A stretch of DNA of 64,000 bases from contig CAZCNL010000006.1 in assembly GCA_964500435.1 (NCBI GenBank), positions 97,754 to 161,753 on the forward strand. Direction: 5' to 3'. The translations under genes were made by a program, and so were the position numbers. Source of the stretch: GWF2-33-9 sp964500435. GTDB taxonomy: Bacteria; Bacteroidota; Ignavibacteria; Kapaibacteriales; UBA2268. Below are positions 16,637 to 27,600 of the stretch, piece after piece (the stretch's first letter is position 1; each line of letters starts with the position of its first letter). The notes below the pieces were generated by a model. The model worked only from the letters and a program-made list of their open reading frames with translations. It did not search any database and was not told the origin of the DNA.

Positions 16637-17482
16637 ATGATTAGAACGCAAAATACAAGCAATAAATACACAATAATACTACTATTAATAATAAGTTTGT
16701 TAATATTTAATTCAACAGATTTATCTGCTGCAAAGAAAAAAACTTCAAAAAAATCACATAAAACAAAATCATTATCACATAAATCAAGACATTATAACCC
16801 ATCTTCAACAAAGAAGATGTCACTTGATATTTTACGTCAAAATCAAGAACTTGCTGAAATTGCAAATTTAAATCCTCTCGACCCCGATACTCTTGATGTA
16901 ACACTCGACCAAAATAACCAAATCATAGGTGAATACGGTGAAGATATACAAGAATTGGAAAAAGAAGATAATTTCGTTTATGATGCAGAAAACTTCCAAA
17001 TGCTCTTACTTTCGATGGCTGACGATGAATATACTGTCGCCGGAATTAGCAAATCTGTATTATTAAACGAAGCTATGACATTATTTGGTACACCATATAG
17101 ATTCGGTGGTGTCACTACAAGAGGACTTGATTGTTCAGCTTTTACAAGATTAATTTATTATAGAGTTGCAGGTATTGTTCTCCCACGTACTGCCAGAGAG
17201 CAAATAAGTTACGGAAAACCTATCAAAAAAATATCAGACCTGCAATTTGGTGACTTGATTTTCTTTCATACATATTCAAAAAAATTCGCTTCCCACGTCG
17301 GAATATATTTAAATGACGGCTTATTTGTACACGCCGGAACTCGTTACGGTGTGGCTGTTGCCTCTTTAACTTCTGAATATTATACAAAGCGTTTTATCGG
17401 CGGTCGACGTTTAACTGAAAAAGATATACAACATCTGAAAGTTAACAAAGAAGAAACAACAGTTTTAAAAGCCGCTATGTAG
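16637..17482 (+). CDS. Exported NlpC/P60 peptidoglycan hydrolase
   Basis: The 281-residue protein has an N-terminal hydrophobic signal (residues about 13-31) and then a Lys/Ser/His-rich linker (KKTSKKSHKTKSLSHKSRHY). The C-terminal NlpC/P60 domain spans about 145-265: FGTPYRFGGVTTRGLDCSAF holds the catalytic Cys, FASHVGIYLNDG the His and FVHAG the third polar residue. RTAREQISYGKPI and LQFGDLIFF are characteristic. It should cut gamma-D-Glu to diamino-acid bonds in the periplasm or at the cell surface. No SH3 domain is visible. The last codons form part of its terminator. Confidence 0.88.
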   Translation: MIRTQNTSNKYTIILLLIISLLIFNSTDLSAAKKKTSKKSHKTKSLSHKSRHYNPSSTKKMSLDILRQNQELAEIANLNPLDPDTLDVTLDQNNQIIGEYGEDIQELEKEDNFVYDAENFQMLLLSMADDEYTVAGISKSVLLNEAMTLFGTPYRFGGVTTRGLDCSAFTRLIYYRVAGIVLPRTAREQISYGKPIKKISDLQFGDLIFFHTYSKKFASHVGIYLNDGLFVHAGTRYGVAVASLTSEYYTKRFIGGRRLTEKDIQHLKVNKEETTVLKAAM

Positions 17483-17493
17483 CGGTTTTTTTT
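17467..17493 (+). terminator. Terminator built into the stop codon of the NlpC/P60 gene
   Basis: AAAAGCCGCTA-TG-TAGCGGTTTTT hairpin followed by a T-run. The TAG stop (17480-17482) is inside the right arm, so the last codons of the gene are also the terminator. Confidence 0.8.
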
Positions 17494-17532
17494 TGCTTTC
17501 TCCTCAACTCAACTTATTATTTTTTAAATTAA

Positions 17533-20466
17533 TTATTTCAGAAAATCAAATAATACCTCAATGGGATGCAAAGCATTCCTTTGTGTTCCATCTTTAATTT
17601 GGTGACGGCAACTTGTTCCCGCAGCAACAATTATCGTATCTTCATTAGTTTTTCTTATTTCGGGAAATAACACCAATTCGCCAATTTTCATAGAAATATC
17701 ATACTTGTCTTTTTCGAATCCAAAAGCTCCCGCCATTCCGCAGCAACCTGAAGGTATTTCTGTAACCGTTGCATTTTTAAGTAATTTCAAGATTTTGAGT
17801 GTACTATCACTTGATGCTAAAGCTTTTTGGTGGCAATGTGTATGGAATTTTATATCAACACTTTCAACTGAAAATTGAGCGTTAGTTATATTGCCACAAG
17901 AAATTTCACTTGCAAGAAATTCATCAATTAAAAAAGTATTTTTGGCAATAAAATTTGCTTTATCTGTTAAATCATTGCCCACTAATTCTGGATATTCATC
18001 TCTAAAAGTAAGAATCGCCGATGGTTCGATACCAACTAATGGAAGTTCATCTGTGATTAATTTGGAAAGTCGCTTAATATTTCGAGTGGCTATTTTCTTT
18101 GCTTGTTTGACAAGACCTTTCGATAAATATGTTCGCCCACTTTCTTCAAGTTTTGGGATTATTACTTTATAACCCAATTTTGTAAGAAGTAAAACAGTTT
18201 TAATTCCAATATTAGTATCATTATAATTTGTAAATTCATCAGCAAAAAGATAAATTGTCTTGATATGTTTTTCCGGATTTATTTGCTTTTTATTTATCCA
18301 ATTTTCTAACGTAGTCGTGGAATAAAGAGGAAAATCACGTCTTTCGTCGAAATGTAAAATTGATTTAATTATTTTCGAAATAATTTTATTTTTTAAAGCA
18401 AAGTTGGATATCTCAGCAATGGGAGCGGCAATTTTGTTCAATTTTGGTAAAAATCCAATCAAAAGAGCGGAAAATGGCGTCCCATTCAAATCATAATAAT
18501 GTTGTAAAAATTCAGCTTTCAATTTTGTTACATCCACTCCCGATGGACATTCACTTTTACATGCTTTACAAGAAAGACAAAGTTTGAATACTTCGAATAA
18601 CTCAGGTGAATCGAACGGATTACCTTTTTTGGTATTTAAAAGCACCTCCCTCAATGCATTTGCTCTTGCTCGAGTTGTATCTTTTTCGTTTAAAGTGGCA
18701 CGATAACTTGGGCACATCGTCCCGCCAACTAATTGGGGACGACGACAATCACCTGAGCCATTACATCTTTCCACAGAATGATGAAAACCTGCATCTTTAT
18801 CATAAGAAAAATAAGTTTGTATTTCAGGAAAAATTTTTGTGTTATCCCATCGTAGCATTGTATTCATTGGTGGAGCATCAATAATTTTGCCGGGATTAAA
18901 TATTCCCTTTGGGTCAAAAAGCGATTTAACTTGTTTAAAATAATTATAGATTTTGTCGCCAAACATATAAGGAATCATCTCGCCTCGTAATCTTCCATCA
19001 CCATGTTCCCCACAAAGCGAACCACGATATTTTTTAACAATTTTGGCTGTTTCAACCAAAACTTCTCGGTACTTTTTAACACCTTCTGGTGTTTTTAGGT
19101 TCAAAATAGGATGAAAGTGTATTTCACCTGTTGCGATATGAGCATAAGAAATGAGCCGAGTGCCTAATTCTTTCATTTTAGCTTGTAACTCAATAGTAAA
19201 ATCCGGTAAATCATTTATATCCACAGCTGTGTCTTCTATCACTGTTACACTTCGTTCATCGCTTTTAATGTTTGAAAGTAAACCTAATCCCGCTTTTCGT
19301 AGTTCCCAAATTTTATTTATTTCATTCCCCTTAATAATAGGGTAATAATAACCTAAATTTCGAGATTTCAAAGCATCAATTACTTCTTCCAACCTTTTAT
19401 CTAATTCAACTTCATTTTCACGTGCAAACTCAATTACAAGAATTGCCGCTGGTTCGCCTTTAATCGAATCTCTATTTTTGCTTTGTGTTGGATTTTCCTT
19501 TGTTAATTCCAAAATATTATTATCAATCAGTTCAACTGCACCAGGTGAAAACTGCATTGCGACTATATTTGCTCTCATCGCTTCAATCAAATCGTTAAAG
19601 TGGGCAACAATTACTCCTACATTTTTGGGAGGTAAATCCACTAAATTTAATTTAATTTCTGTGATAAATATTAATGTCCCTTCGCTACCAGCAATTAATT
19701 TTGAAATATTAAATGGCTCATTAGATTTCATAAAAAGTGAAGTATTGAGCAAAGCATCAATAGCATAACCAGAGTTCCTACGTCTAATCGAGGGCTTAGG
19801 AAAATTAGAAAAAATTTCATTTTGAAAAGATTCAATAGATAATGTATCATAGAAAAAACGATAAATTTTAGATTCAGCAGAATTACTTTGAATAATTTGC
19901 ATTACTTCATTTGAATTTAAAGGTTTGAAATGCACAAAAGTTCCATCGGCAAGAAAACCTTTAACTTCAAGTAAATTTTTACGTGTATTACCGTAAAGTG
20001 GGAAATGTGAACCACAGGAATTATTTCCAACCATTCCGCCGAGTGTGTTTCGATTTGATGTTGAAGTTTCGGGACCCCAAAATAATCCGTAATTTTTCAA
20101 TTCAATGTTCAAAACATCAGGAATTACACCAGGTTCAACTCGCACCCATTTTTCTTCTTCATTTATTTCAATAATTTTATTTAAATGCTTGGAAACATCG
20201 ACAACGAGTCCTTTTCCTACGACTTGCCCTGCGAGAGAAGTCCCTCCACCACGTGGAATTAAGGGCAAATTTTCTTTATTTGCAAATTCAATTATTTTTT
20301 TTATATCATCAATTGTTTTTGGATAAAATACCGCCAAAGGTTTTTCTGAATAATCAGAAGCATCTGTTGAATAAATCAAGCGATGCAATTCGTCAAACTT
20401 GAATTCACCGCTAACTTTTTGTTCTAATGACATTATTTTATTAATTTGCTGTATATCTGTTTGCAT
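17533..20466 (-). CDS. FAD-linked oxidase with ferredoxin and CCG domains (D-lactate / 2-hydroxyacid dehydrogenase-like)
   Basis: The 977-residue fusion has three parts. Residues about 15-270 form a FAD-binding type 4 domain (LPLIPRGGGTSLAGQVVG and LGGMVGNNSCGSH). Residues 270-560 form the FAD-oxidase C domain (HFHPILNLKTPEGV, GEHGDGRLRGEM). Residues about 580-690 hold Cys clusters, CNGSGDCRR...TMCPSYRAT and LCLSCKACKSECPSG, for 4Fe-4S. The C-terminus carries the CCG domain, with HTHCHQKA and IPSGCCGMAGAFG. The layout matches YdiJ / Dld-II-type enzymes that oxidise D-2-hydroxyacids and feed electrons to the quinone pool. The substrate is not certain. It appears monocistronic, convergent with the NlpC gene. 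Confidence 0.88.
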   Translation of the reverse strand: MQTDIQQINKIMSLEQKVSGEFKFDELHRLIYSTDASDYSEKPLAVFYPKTIDDIKKIIEFANKENLPLIPRGGGTSLAGQVVGKGLVVDVSKHLNKIIEINEEEKWVRVEPGVIPDVLNIELKNYGLFWGPETSTSNRNTLGGMVGNNSCGSHFPLYGNTRKNLLEVKGFLADGTFVHFKPLNSNEVMQIIQSNSAESKIYRFFYDTLSIESFQNEIFSNFPKPSIRRRNSGYAIDALLNTSLFMKSNEPFNISKLIAGSEGTLIFITEIKLNLVDLPPKNVGVIVAHFNDLIEAMRANIVAMQFSPGAVELIDNNILELTKENPTQSKNRDSIKGEPAAILVIEFARENEVELDKRLEEVIDALKSRNLGYYYPIIKGNEINKIWELRKAGLGLLSNIKSDERSVTVIEDTAVDINDLPDFTIELQAKMKELGTRLISYAHIATGEIHFHPILNLKTPEGVKKYREVLVETAKIVKKYRGSLCGEHGDGRLRGEMIPYMFGDKIYNYFKQVKSLFDPKGIFNPGKIIDAPPMNTMLRWDNTKIFPEIQTYFSYDKDAGFHHSVERCNGSGDCRRPQLVGGTMCPSYRATLNEKDTTRARANALREVLLNTKKGNPFDSPELFEVFKLCLSCKACKSECPSGVDVTKLKAEFLQHYYDLNGTPFSALLIGFLPKLNKIAAPIAEISNFALKNKIISKIIKSILHFDERRDFPLYSTTTLENWINKKQINPEKHIKTIYLFADEFTNYNDTNIGIKTVLLLTKLGYKVIIPKLEESGRTYLSKGLVKQAKKIATRNIKRLSKLITDELPLVGIEPSAILTFRDEYPELVGNDLTDKANFIAKNTFLIDEFLASEISCGNITNAQFSVESVDIKFHTHCHQKALASSDSTLKILKLLKNATVTEIPSGCCGMAGAFGFEKDKYDISMKIGELVLFPEIRKTNEDTIIVAAGTSCRHQIKDGTQRNALHPIEVLFDFLK

Positions 20467-20591
20467 AATTTTGCTTGATTAGTGAAGAAGAAAAATAAAA
20501 AAGTTGCTTTATAAATTTTATTTTGTTAATTTCGTCAAAATTACTAAAAAATTTTTGAAATAATAATCACATTAATATTTAATTAAATTTA

Positions 20592-21410
20592 ATGAAAATA
20601 ATAAAATTTGTCTATATCATAACTATTTTAATATTAATAAATTCCACTGCTCATTCGGAATCTTTTATTGAAATCAAAGACACAACATTACTAAGAAATG
20701 GCAAGATTAGCAAAGTACCTGTTTATTCGAATATTGATTTATCAAACATAAGCAATATTATTGTCTCATTTGAACTTAATAGCTTACTTTTGGATATTAA
20801 AGGAATCGAAGGTGGTTCGGATTTTGGTATTAATGAAATTAGCCCAACTTTTGAAATTGATAACTCTACATTTACAAAAACTAAATTAACAATATACGGA
20901 AAACAGCTAAACTCGAATTACACCGGTAAATTATGCAATATCATTTTGGAAACTCTTGCCGGTCCAGATTCAATTGCAGGTCTTAACCCAGTTGGGTTAT
21001 CAATAAATGGAAACCCAGACTCAAATATAAATTTAAAACCCGGAAAAATCTTTATTGGAACTCCGCTTTACGAAAGAATTACCGAAGGAATTGGAGAAAT
21101 ATTTCCAAATCCTTTTACTAATGATGCTACAATTTCATTTATTGTTAAAGAAGATACAAAAATCAATTTTAAAATTTATTCGATGTCAGGAAGATTGGTA
21201 ACTTCAATACCTGGGGAAAAAGCAATTGAATACCAATTTTACGATACAAGCGGAGAAAAAATTAACGATATTACTGACCATATTTTTACACGTGGTCTTT
21301 ATAAGATGAAATTCAATGCTGTTGATTGGTTGTTTTCAGCAGGGAATTATTACATTGTAATGCAAACTAAACTTGGCACATATCACTCAAACTTTATTCA
21401 CATTAAGTAA
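20592..21410 (+). CDS. Exported protein with T9SS type A-like C-terminal domain
   Basis: The 272-residue protein has a signal peptide (residues 1-22, ending AHS). The N-terminal 150 residues are a beta-rich module reminiscent of cohesin-like domains (VPVYSNIDLSNISNIIVSFE, then LCNIILETLAG). The end has a T9SS type A sorting pattern: GEIFPNPFTNDATISF, FKIYSMSGRLVTSI, and LFSAGNYYIVMQTKLGTYHS followed by NFIHIK. It is therefore probably exported through T9SS and held at the surface. Five bases separate it from the following IgGFc-binding-like gene, so they form an operon. No enzyme motif seen. Confidence 0.75.
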   Translation: MKIIKFVYIITILILINSTAHSESFIEIKDTTLLRNGKISKVPVYSNIDLSNISNIIVSFELNSLLLDIKGIEGGSDFGINEISPTFEIDNSTFTKTKLTIYGKQLNSNYTGKLCNIILETLAGPDSIAGLNPVGLSINGNPDSNINLKPGKIFIGTPLYERITEGIGEIFPNPFTNDATISFIVKEDTKINFKIYSMSGRLVTSIPGEKAIEYQFYDTSGEKINDITDHIFTRGLYKMKFNAVDWLFSAGNYYIVMQTKLGTYHSNFIHIK

Positions 21411-21415
21411 ATAAA

Positions 21416-23851
21416 ATGGATTTGAAAACAAAAAAAATATTATTATTATTCGTATTATTCATAGCATCGCTCAAATTATTTGCTCAGACTGAGGCACTCG
21501 ATAGCATAACTTATGACAATTCAAATCAAAGAATGAAGTTAAATATGATGAACCCAGAAGGGCAAGAGTTTTGGCTTTGTTTTATGCAAAATTATAAATC
21601 ACAAGATGGCGAAAGCAATTCTTTGATATTAGATTTATTCATAACTTCTGAAAAGGATGCCGTTGTCGATATCGAAATTAAAGCTTTAAATTATAAAAAA
21701 AGAGTAAAAGTACCGAGCAGAACTGTTCAAAACGTCAAACTGCCAGCAGCCGCTGAATTAAAAAGCAGTGAAATCATCGAACCTGGAATGTCCGTGCATA
21801 TCGTTGCCGACGTGCCTATTTCTGTTTATGGTTTAAATAGAAGGTTTCAAACAACTGATACTTACTTAGGTTTACCTACGAAAGTGCTTGGTAGCTCGTA
21901 TCGAATTATGTCCTATACAATGTCCAGCCCATTGATGCCCGAATTTGCAATTGTTGCAACCGAAGATAATACTGTTGTTCAAATTTTACCAACTGTTGAA
22001 ACTCTTGGTGGGAATCAAGCAAATATCCCTTTTAGTGTTAAATTAAATAAAGGTGATGCTTATCAAGTTATTGCAAAAATTGAATACAGAGCCGGGAAAA
22101 AAATTGATTTCACAGGTTCACTTGTAACATCAAATAAGCCAATTGCAGTTTTCGGTGGTCATCAGTGCGCATACGTGCCTTCTCCTCCTCCTGTAATTAC
22201 TGCTTGCAACCATCTTGTCGAATCTATTCCTCCACTTGCGTCTTGGGGAAAACATTTTTTCGTCGGAAAATTGAAAAAAAGGTCAAAATATACATGGCGT
22301 GCCCTTGCTAATTCAGATTCTACAAAAGTATTTTTAAATCAAAAAGTTATCGCAAATTTAAATGCCGGACAATTCATAGAAGATACTTCGTCCCAAAATA
22401 TACAAATCAAATCAGATAAACCAATTTTAGTTGCTCAATATTCACAAGGTTTCAAAAATGGCGATTCCATTGGCGACCCTTGTATGATTTTAATTAGTCC
22501 TACACAGCAATTTTTAAAATCATATAGATTTGCTACTCCCGTCAATGGCTCTTGGAACCATTTTGTAAATATCGTAATTCCCGTTCAAGCTATAAACACT
22601 TTGCTCTTAGATGGCAAAAAAGTTGATTCAAATTTATTTACGGTAATAGGTATTACTCGATACGCTATTGGCGCAATCGAAATACCTTATGGCACACATT
22701 CAATTCAAGCTGCTTTGCCCTTTGGAATGTATTCATACGGGTTTGGGTACGACACTGATTCTTTTGATGCTTACGGAAATATGGGCGGTCAATCTTTTGT
22801 AGAATATGAACCTGCAAAAGACACACTTGCACCTATGATTGAGCCAATAATTTCTAATAATTCAATTAAAGTTATTTTTAGAGATGACCGTGAAGACGAT
22901 GTTGGAATTAAAACTATCGAAATAGTCGAAAGCAACGGCTTTTTCGACAAAATACCTAAATTTTCGGAAGGTGTGCCGCAAATAGAAGCATACTTTAATC
23001 CTATTTTAAATAATCCTGCTCATATTGTTATTAAAGCCACAGATAATGCCTTAAATGAATCATATTTAACTATTTGTTACCAAATTAATTTACGCAATGG
23101 CAATTATGAGTTTTCTTTATCAAATGATATTACGACCGAATGCAAAATTGAAGAAGGTTGGATGATTGGAGCATATTTAAAGCCAACCTTTATTTCCCAC
23201 CATTCTTCTTTTTCCGTTTCTGGTAATGTTAATAATGATGTCCCGATACTGCCAAGGGAATTGGGGAATTTTAAAGATGCAACAAGTTCTACTTTGTTTT
23301 TAGGATTAGTAGCAAGTCATAAAATTGCTGAAAAGACATATCTTTCTGGCAATTTAACTCTTGAAACATTTTCGGGCACTTTAGACGCTCCAGACAAAAC
23401 TTATTCTTCACATTGGAGAAATCCATCTACAGGTGAATTATTACCTGTACAAGAAGGACGTCAAATTTCTTTAACTGGTTCTAATATTTGCCTTGACGTG
23501 CATATTGATTATTTTTTCCATAATAAAGTATATGGTTTAGTGGGCTTTACGTCATATTTAAATACAAGTAATTCAATAAATTACAACAACAAAATATTGA
23601 CTCCTTCTATACTCGAACAAAGCTCTGATGACATTGCTAAAATGCAAGCTAAATATCCGAAAGAACTTACTTCTTTAAATAAATTGAATTTTGGGGCTCT
23701 TGCTGGTTTAGGCTTCTTTTATCCTATTCAATTTAATTTGAACTTATTTTTAGAAGCAACATACACAAAATATTTAGGGAATATAATTGATGATGGCGAA
23801 TGGTCGCTTTCGAAAATATCTATACTTTTTGGTGCAAAATATCGAATTTAA
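21416..23851 (+). CDS. IgGFc-binding-like surface protein with C-terminal beta-barrel-like region
   Basis: The 811-residue protein starts with a signal peptide (residues 1-23, ending FAQ). Residues about 40-450 match the IgGFc-binding N-terminal module seen in surface proteins of many bacteria: EFWLCFMQNYKSQDGESNSL, PISVYGLNRRFQTTDTYLGL, then KPIAVFGGHQCAYVPSP and VESIPPLASWGKHFFVG. Residues about 460-560 hold a beta-sandwich, and 560-811 look like an outer-membrane barrel with alternating strands (KAYLSGNLTLETF-like, LGFFYPIQFNLNLFLEATYT) ending in FGAKYRI. No T9SS tail is present, fitting an integral outer-membrane protein. Role is unknown, possibly adhesion. Barrel call is inference. Confidence 0.7.
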   Translation: MDLKTKKILLLFVLFIASLKLFAQTEALDSITYDNSNQRMKLNMMNPEGQEFWLCFMQNYKSQDGESNSLILDLFITSEKDAVVDIEIKALNYKKRVKVPSRTVQNVKLPAAAELKSSEIIEPGMSVHIVADVPISVYGLNRRFQTTDTYLGLPTKVLGSSYRIMSYTMSSPLMPEFAIVATEDNTVVQILPTVETLGGNQANIPFSVKLNKGDAYQVIAKIEYRAGKKIDFTGSLVTSNKPIAVFGGHQCAYVPSPPPVITACNHLVESIPPLASWGKHFFVGKLKKRSKYTWRALANSDSTKVFLNQKVIANLNAGQFIEDTSSQNIQIKSDKPILVAQYSQGFKNGDSIGDPCMILISPTQQFLKSYRFATPVNGSWNHFVNIVIPVQAINTLLLDGKKVDSNLFTVIGITRYAIGAIEIPYGTHSIQAALPFGMYSYGFGYDTDSFDAYGNMGGQSFVEYEPAKDTLAPMIEPIISNNSIKVIFRDDREDDVGIKTIEIVESNGFFDKIPKFSEGVPQIEAYFNPILNNPAHIVIKATDNALNESYLTICYQINLRNGNYEFSLSNDITTECKIEEGWMIGAYLKPTFISHHSSFSVSGNVNNDVPILPRELGNFKDATSSTLFLGLVASHKIAEKTYLSGNLTLETFSGTLDAPDKTYSSHWRNPSTGELLPVQEGRQISLTGSNICLDVHIDYFFHNKVYGLVGFTSYLNTSNSINYNNKILTPSILEQSSDDIAKMQAKYPKELTSLNKLNFGALAGLGFFYPIQFNLNLFLEATYTKYLGNIIDDGEWSLSKISILFGAKYRI

Positions 23852-23875
23852 AGCTCGTTATTAAATAATCATCGT

Positions 23876-24553
23876 ATGAAGAATAAATTAGGACAAGAAA
23901 TATACGCAATTTTATATAAAGAAATATTAAGTGAATTCCGCACCAGATATTCAATTTCTACTATTTTATTATTCATTTTAACAACAATCACAATGATTGC
24001 ACTTGCTTTAGTATCCGAAAGAATGGGTGCAGAGTTGTCGGCAGGCTTGTTGTGGATTGTTATTTTCTTTGCTTCTATGATTGGACTTTCAAAATCTTTT
24101 GTCAGTGAAGAAGAAAGAGGAACCGCTTTTCTATTACAAGTTTTTTCAAGTTCTACAGCAATTTATTTTGGTAAATTAATATTCAATGTTTTACTAAGTA
24201 TTTTTATTAATTTCTTTTCCCTTGTACTTTTTTTTCTTTTCGCAAATGCAAAGACTGTTGCAAGTCCCAACGAATTAATAATAATTATTTTAATCAGCTC
24301 GCTCGCTGTAGCAACTTCAACAACCATAATTTCAGCAATTATTTCAAAAGCAAGCTCAAAAAATGCTTTATTTCCAGTTCTCTCTTTCCCGATATTATTA
24401 CCAATTATAAAACTTGGAATTGATTTAACGGTTTCTGCATTTATTGGCACTACATTTAATGCAATCCTTTCTGACCTTCAACTTATTATTGCTTATATTG
24501 GTTTGATTACAACAATTTCTTATCTTCTTTTCGATTTTATTTGGAAAGATTAA
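23876..24553 (+). CDS. ccmB: Haem exporter subunit CcmB
   Basis: The 225-residue integral membrane protein has about six hydrophobic segments and matches CcmB: the cytoplasmic start IYAILYKEILSEFRTRYSIS, then LLWIVIFFASMIGLSKSFVS and EEERGTAFLLQVFSSSTAIYFGKL. CcmB is the permease of the CcmABCD haem-handling transporter needed for c-type cytochrome maturation. None of ccmA, ccmC or ccmE is next to it in this window; upstream is the IgGFc-like gene (24 bases away) and downstream a peptidase, so the rest must lie elsewhere or have been lost. Confidence 0.9.
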   Translation: MKNKLGQEIYAILYKEILSEFRTRYSISTILLFILTTITMIALALVSERMGAELSAGLLWIVIFFASMIGLSKSFVSEEERGTAFLLQVFSSSTAIYFGKLIFNVLLSIFINFFSLVLFFLFANAKTVASPNELIIIILISSLAVATSTTIISAIISKASSKNALFPVLSFPILLPIIKLGIDLTVSAFIGTTFNAILSDLQLIIAYIGLITTISYLLFDFIWKD

Positions 24554-24615
24554 TTTATACATTTTTTTTGTTATTAAAAAAGTAAAAATTAAATAAAATA
24601 ATACTAATTATTTAT

Positions 24616-24623
24616 TAATTTTG
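24616..24623 (+). promoter_or_regulatory. Probable -7 box (TAATTTTG) of the C10 peptidase gene
   Basis: TAATTTTG within an AT-rich tract, 57 bases before the ATG at 24681. It agrees with TAnnTTTG, but the AT background makes chance matches common. Confidence 0.35.
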
Positions 24624-24680
24624 ACTAATTAATTATATTAATTTGTTAATTATTTAATTTCAAAAAATACGGAAGGAAAT

Positions 24681-27600
24681 ATGAAAAAGTATTTGATATT
24701 ATTAATTATTATAAATTCGTTCTCATTACTTAATTCTGCTCCAATCGAAGAAGGTTTTGCAAAAACAATCGCTATTAAATTTTTAAAGCAAAATATAGCA
24801 CTTCAAGATACAAATTTAGTAATTTTAGCATATAAAGAAAATATTCGAAATGAAAGCAACAACAAAACAATTGCTGGTTATTATGTATTTAATTATTCCA
24901 ATTCATCATTTGTAATTATTGCAGGCGATGATGCTTCAAAGCCAATTTTAGGTTATTCTTTCGAAAATAAATTCGATGCAACAAATATTCCCGAAAGTGC
25001 AATTTATTGGTTAAATAATTATAAACAAGAAATAAACTATATAGTAAATAATGGTATTACCCAAACACCAAAGATCAAAGAAGAATGGGATGAGATAAAC
25101 AGTAAAAATAGTTACAAATATAAAATCCAAGCAGGTGTAACACCTTTGGTAAAATCTAAATGGAGCCAAAGCCCTTACTATAATGATTTATGTCCTTATG
25201 ATGAACGAGCAAAAACGAGAGCTGTTACAGGTTGCGTTGCAACAGCAATGGCTCAAATAATGCGTTACTGGGGCTATCCTACAATGGGTTCTGGATTCCA
25301 TAGTTATACACATCCATTATATGGCACACTTTCTGCAAATTTTGCCGCAACATACTATGATTGGAATAATATGCCCGATGCATTGAGCGGTCCGAATTTG
25401 CCTGTTGCAACTCTTATGTACCATTGTGGTGTTAGCGTTGATATGGGTTATGGTGTTGGTGGAAGTGGTGCAGCTGGAAGTATTGTTGTGGCTCCTGCTT
25501 TAATTCAATACTTTAACTATTCATCTTCTTTATCAATTAAAGATAGAAATTCATATTCATACACAGATTGGACTAATTTGTTGAAAGAAGAATTGCTCTT
25601 TGGACGCCCAATTTATTATCAGGGTTATGGTAATGTTGGCGGTCATGCATTTGTTTGCGATGGATTCAATGATGGCAATTTCTTCCATTTTAATTGGGGT
25701 TGGGGCGGTGCCTCCGATGGTTATTTTCTTATTGATGAGCTTAACCCCGGTTCTATGACCTTTAACAATGGTCAATCTGTTGTTATTGGTATTCAACCAC
25801 CACCAGACCAAATGGAAGTTAATCTTCAAATTGCGGAAGAATTGAAAATAAATAACTCGTCAATTCCTTATGGTTCCGGATTTTCCGTGTCTGCTGTTTT
25901 GCTTAATAATGCTTTAGATGAATTCACCGGTGATGTTGCTGCTGCAATTTTATCTGAAAACAACGATTTTATCGATTATATTTCTGTTATTCATAATGTA
26001 GATTTGAAAAATAACCAATTAGATACTTTTACTTTTTCAACTGATGGAATTGTAAAAATGACTCCAGGTAATTACAAAGTTTACATTTTGTTTAAAGAAA
26101 AATATTCGCAATGGAGACAAGCTCAAAGTGCAAATCGCTCACAATTCATTGACTACATTAACATTCAAGTATTTAATAATAGCAAATTAGTGTTATCCAA
26201 ACCTATTGAATTAAACAAAACAGAAAAATTGATGCAAGGCGATACAATACAAATTAATTTGAATGTTATTAATAAATATGATGAAAATTTCAAAGGGACA
26301 ATTTACTTAAAATTAATAAATACTGAAAATAGTCAAATCAATTCATTAATTGCAACTTATGACGAAGTTCAAGGATTAGCACCAAACGCAAGTTATACGA
26401 AGAATTTAGAATTTTCAATAGATAGTCTGGCAGTTATGCCAGGTAATTATTTTTTAGCCGCATTTTACAAATTAGAAAATTCCAATAGTAATTTATTAAT
26501 AAATTCGAATGATAAATCCATAAATCCAATTACAGTTGTAGTTCTTCCTCGCCCACTTACACCCGACAAATACGAACCTAATAATTTAATTTTGGAAGCA
26601 ACCGAACTACCTCTTGAATTTACAGATAATAAATGTTTCGTTTCAACCGACTCAGCAAATATTCATATACAAACAGATATTGATATTTACAAAGTTTTTT
26701 TGCCTGTTGGTTATAATTATAATATCAAAATGAAAGTTGATGATTTCGAAGAGGACCAAGAAACAAATTATTATACATTAAAAGCTTCGCTTTTATATTC
26801 TTTTGACGGGATGAATTGGAAAGATGATTACAATAATAGCCCAAAAAAGGAAATAGATTTGTCGGGAAATAATTACGTTTACTTTAAAGTATTACCATTT
26901 TTTGATGGTTTGATAGGCACATACAAATTAAATTTAAATATCGAGCGGAACGAAGATAGCGTGGCAATTATGAATGTCGATGCAGATTTAAATTTTAATA
27001 AAGTTCCAATTGATTCATTTGCCGTTAAAACTATGAAAATACATAATTCCAGTAGTTATCTTTTATCAGTATCTAAGATTTATTGTCCCGATGGGTTTAT
27101 TGTTGATCCTTCAAGCTTCGATTTAGAGCCAAATAAAGATACAACTGTAAAAGTTACTTTCGCCCCAACTGACGAAGATGAATACTTCGGAAATATCATT
27201 ATTTTTTCTAATGCTCGAGATTCACATAAAATTCTCGAGGTATCTGGTATTGGATATAAAAAATCGGCTAACACTGCAATTTTGAACATTGAAGGAAATT
27301 TAGATTTTGGCAATGTAGGTGTTGGAAAAATAAAACTTTTGACAATGACTTTGCACAATTATGGCAATTCCACCTTAAAAATCAATTCAATAATTTACCC
27401 AATGGGATTTTCGGGAAATTGGAACGGTTCTTCACTGGGACCAAACAAAAAGCAAGATGTTATTGTCGAGTTTGCTCCAACAAAATTTAAACATTATGCA
27501 GGGAGTATAGTTATCGATTGTAATTTTACTGATGGTACTAATGTAATTAGCGTTTCAGGTACTGGTGTCGACCCATTATCAGTTGATGATTTTTCAAGTG

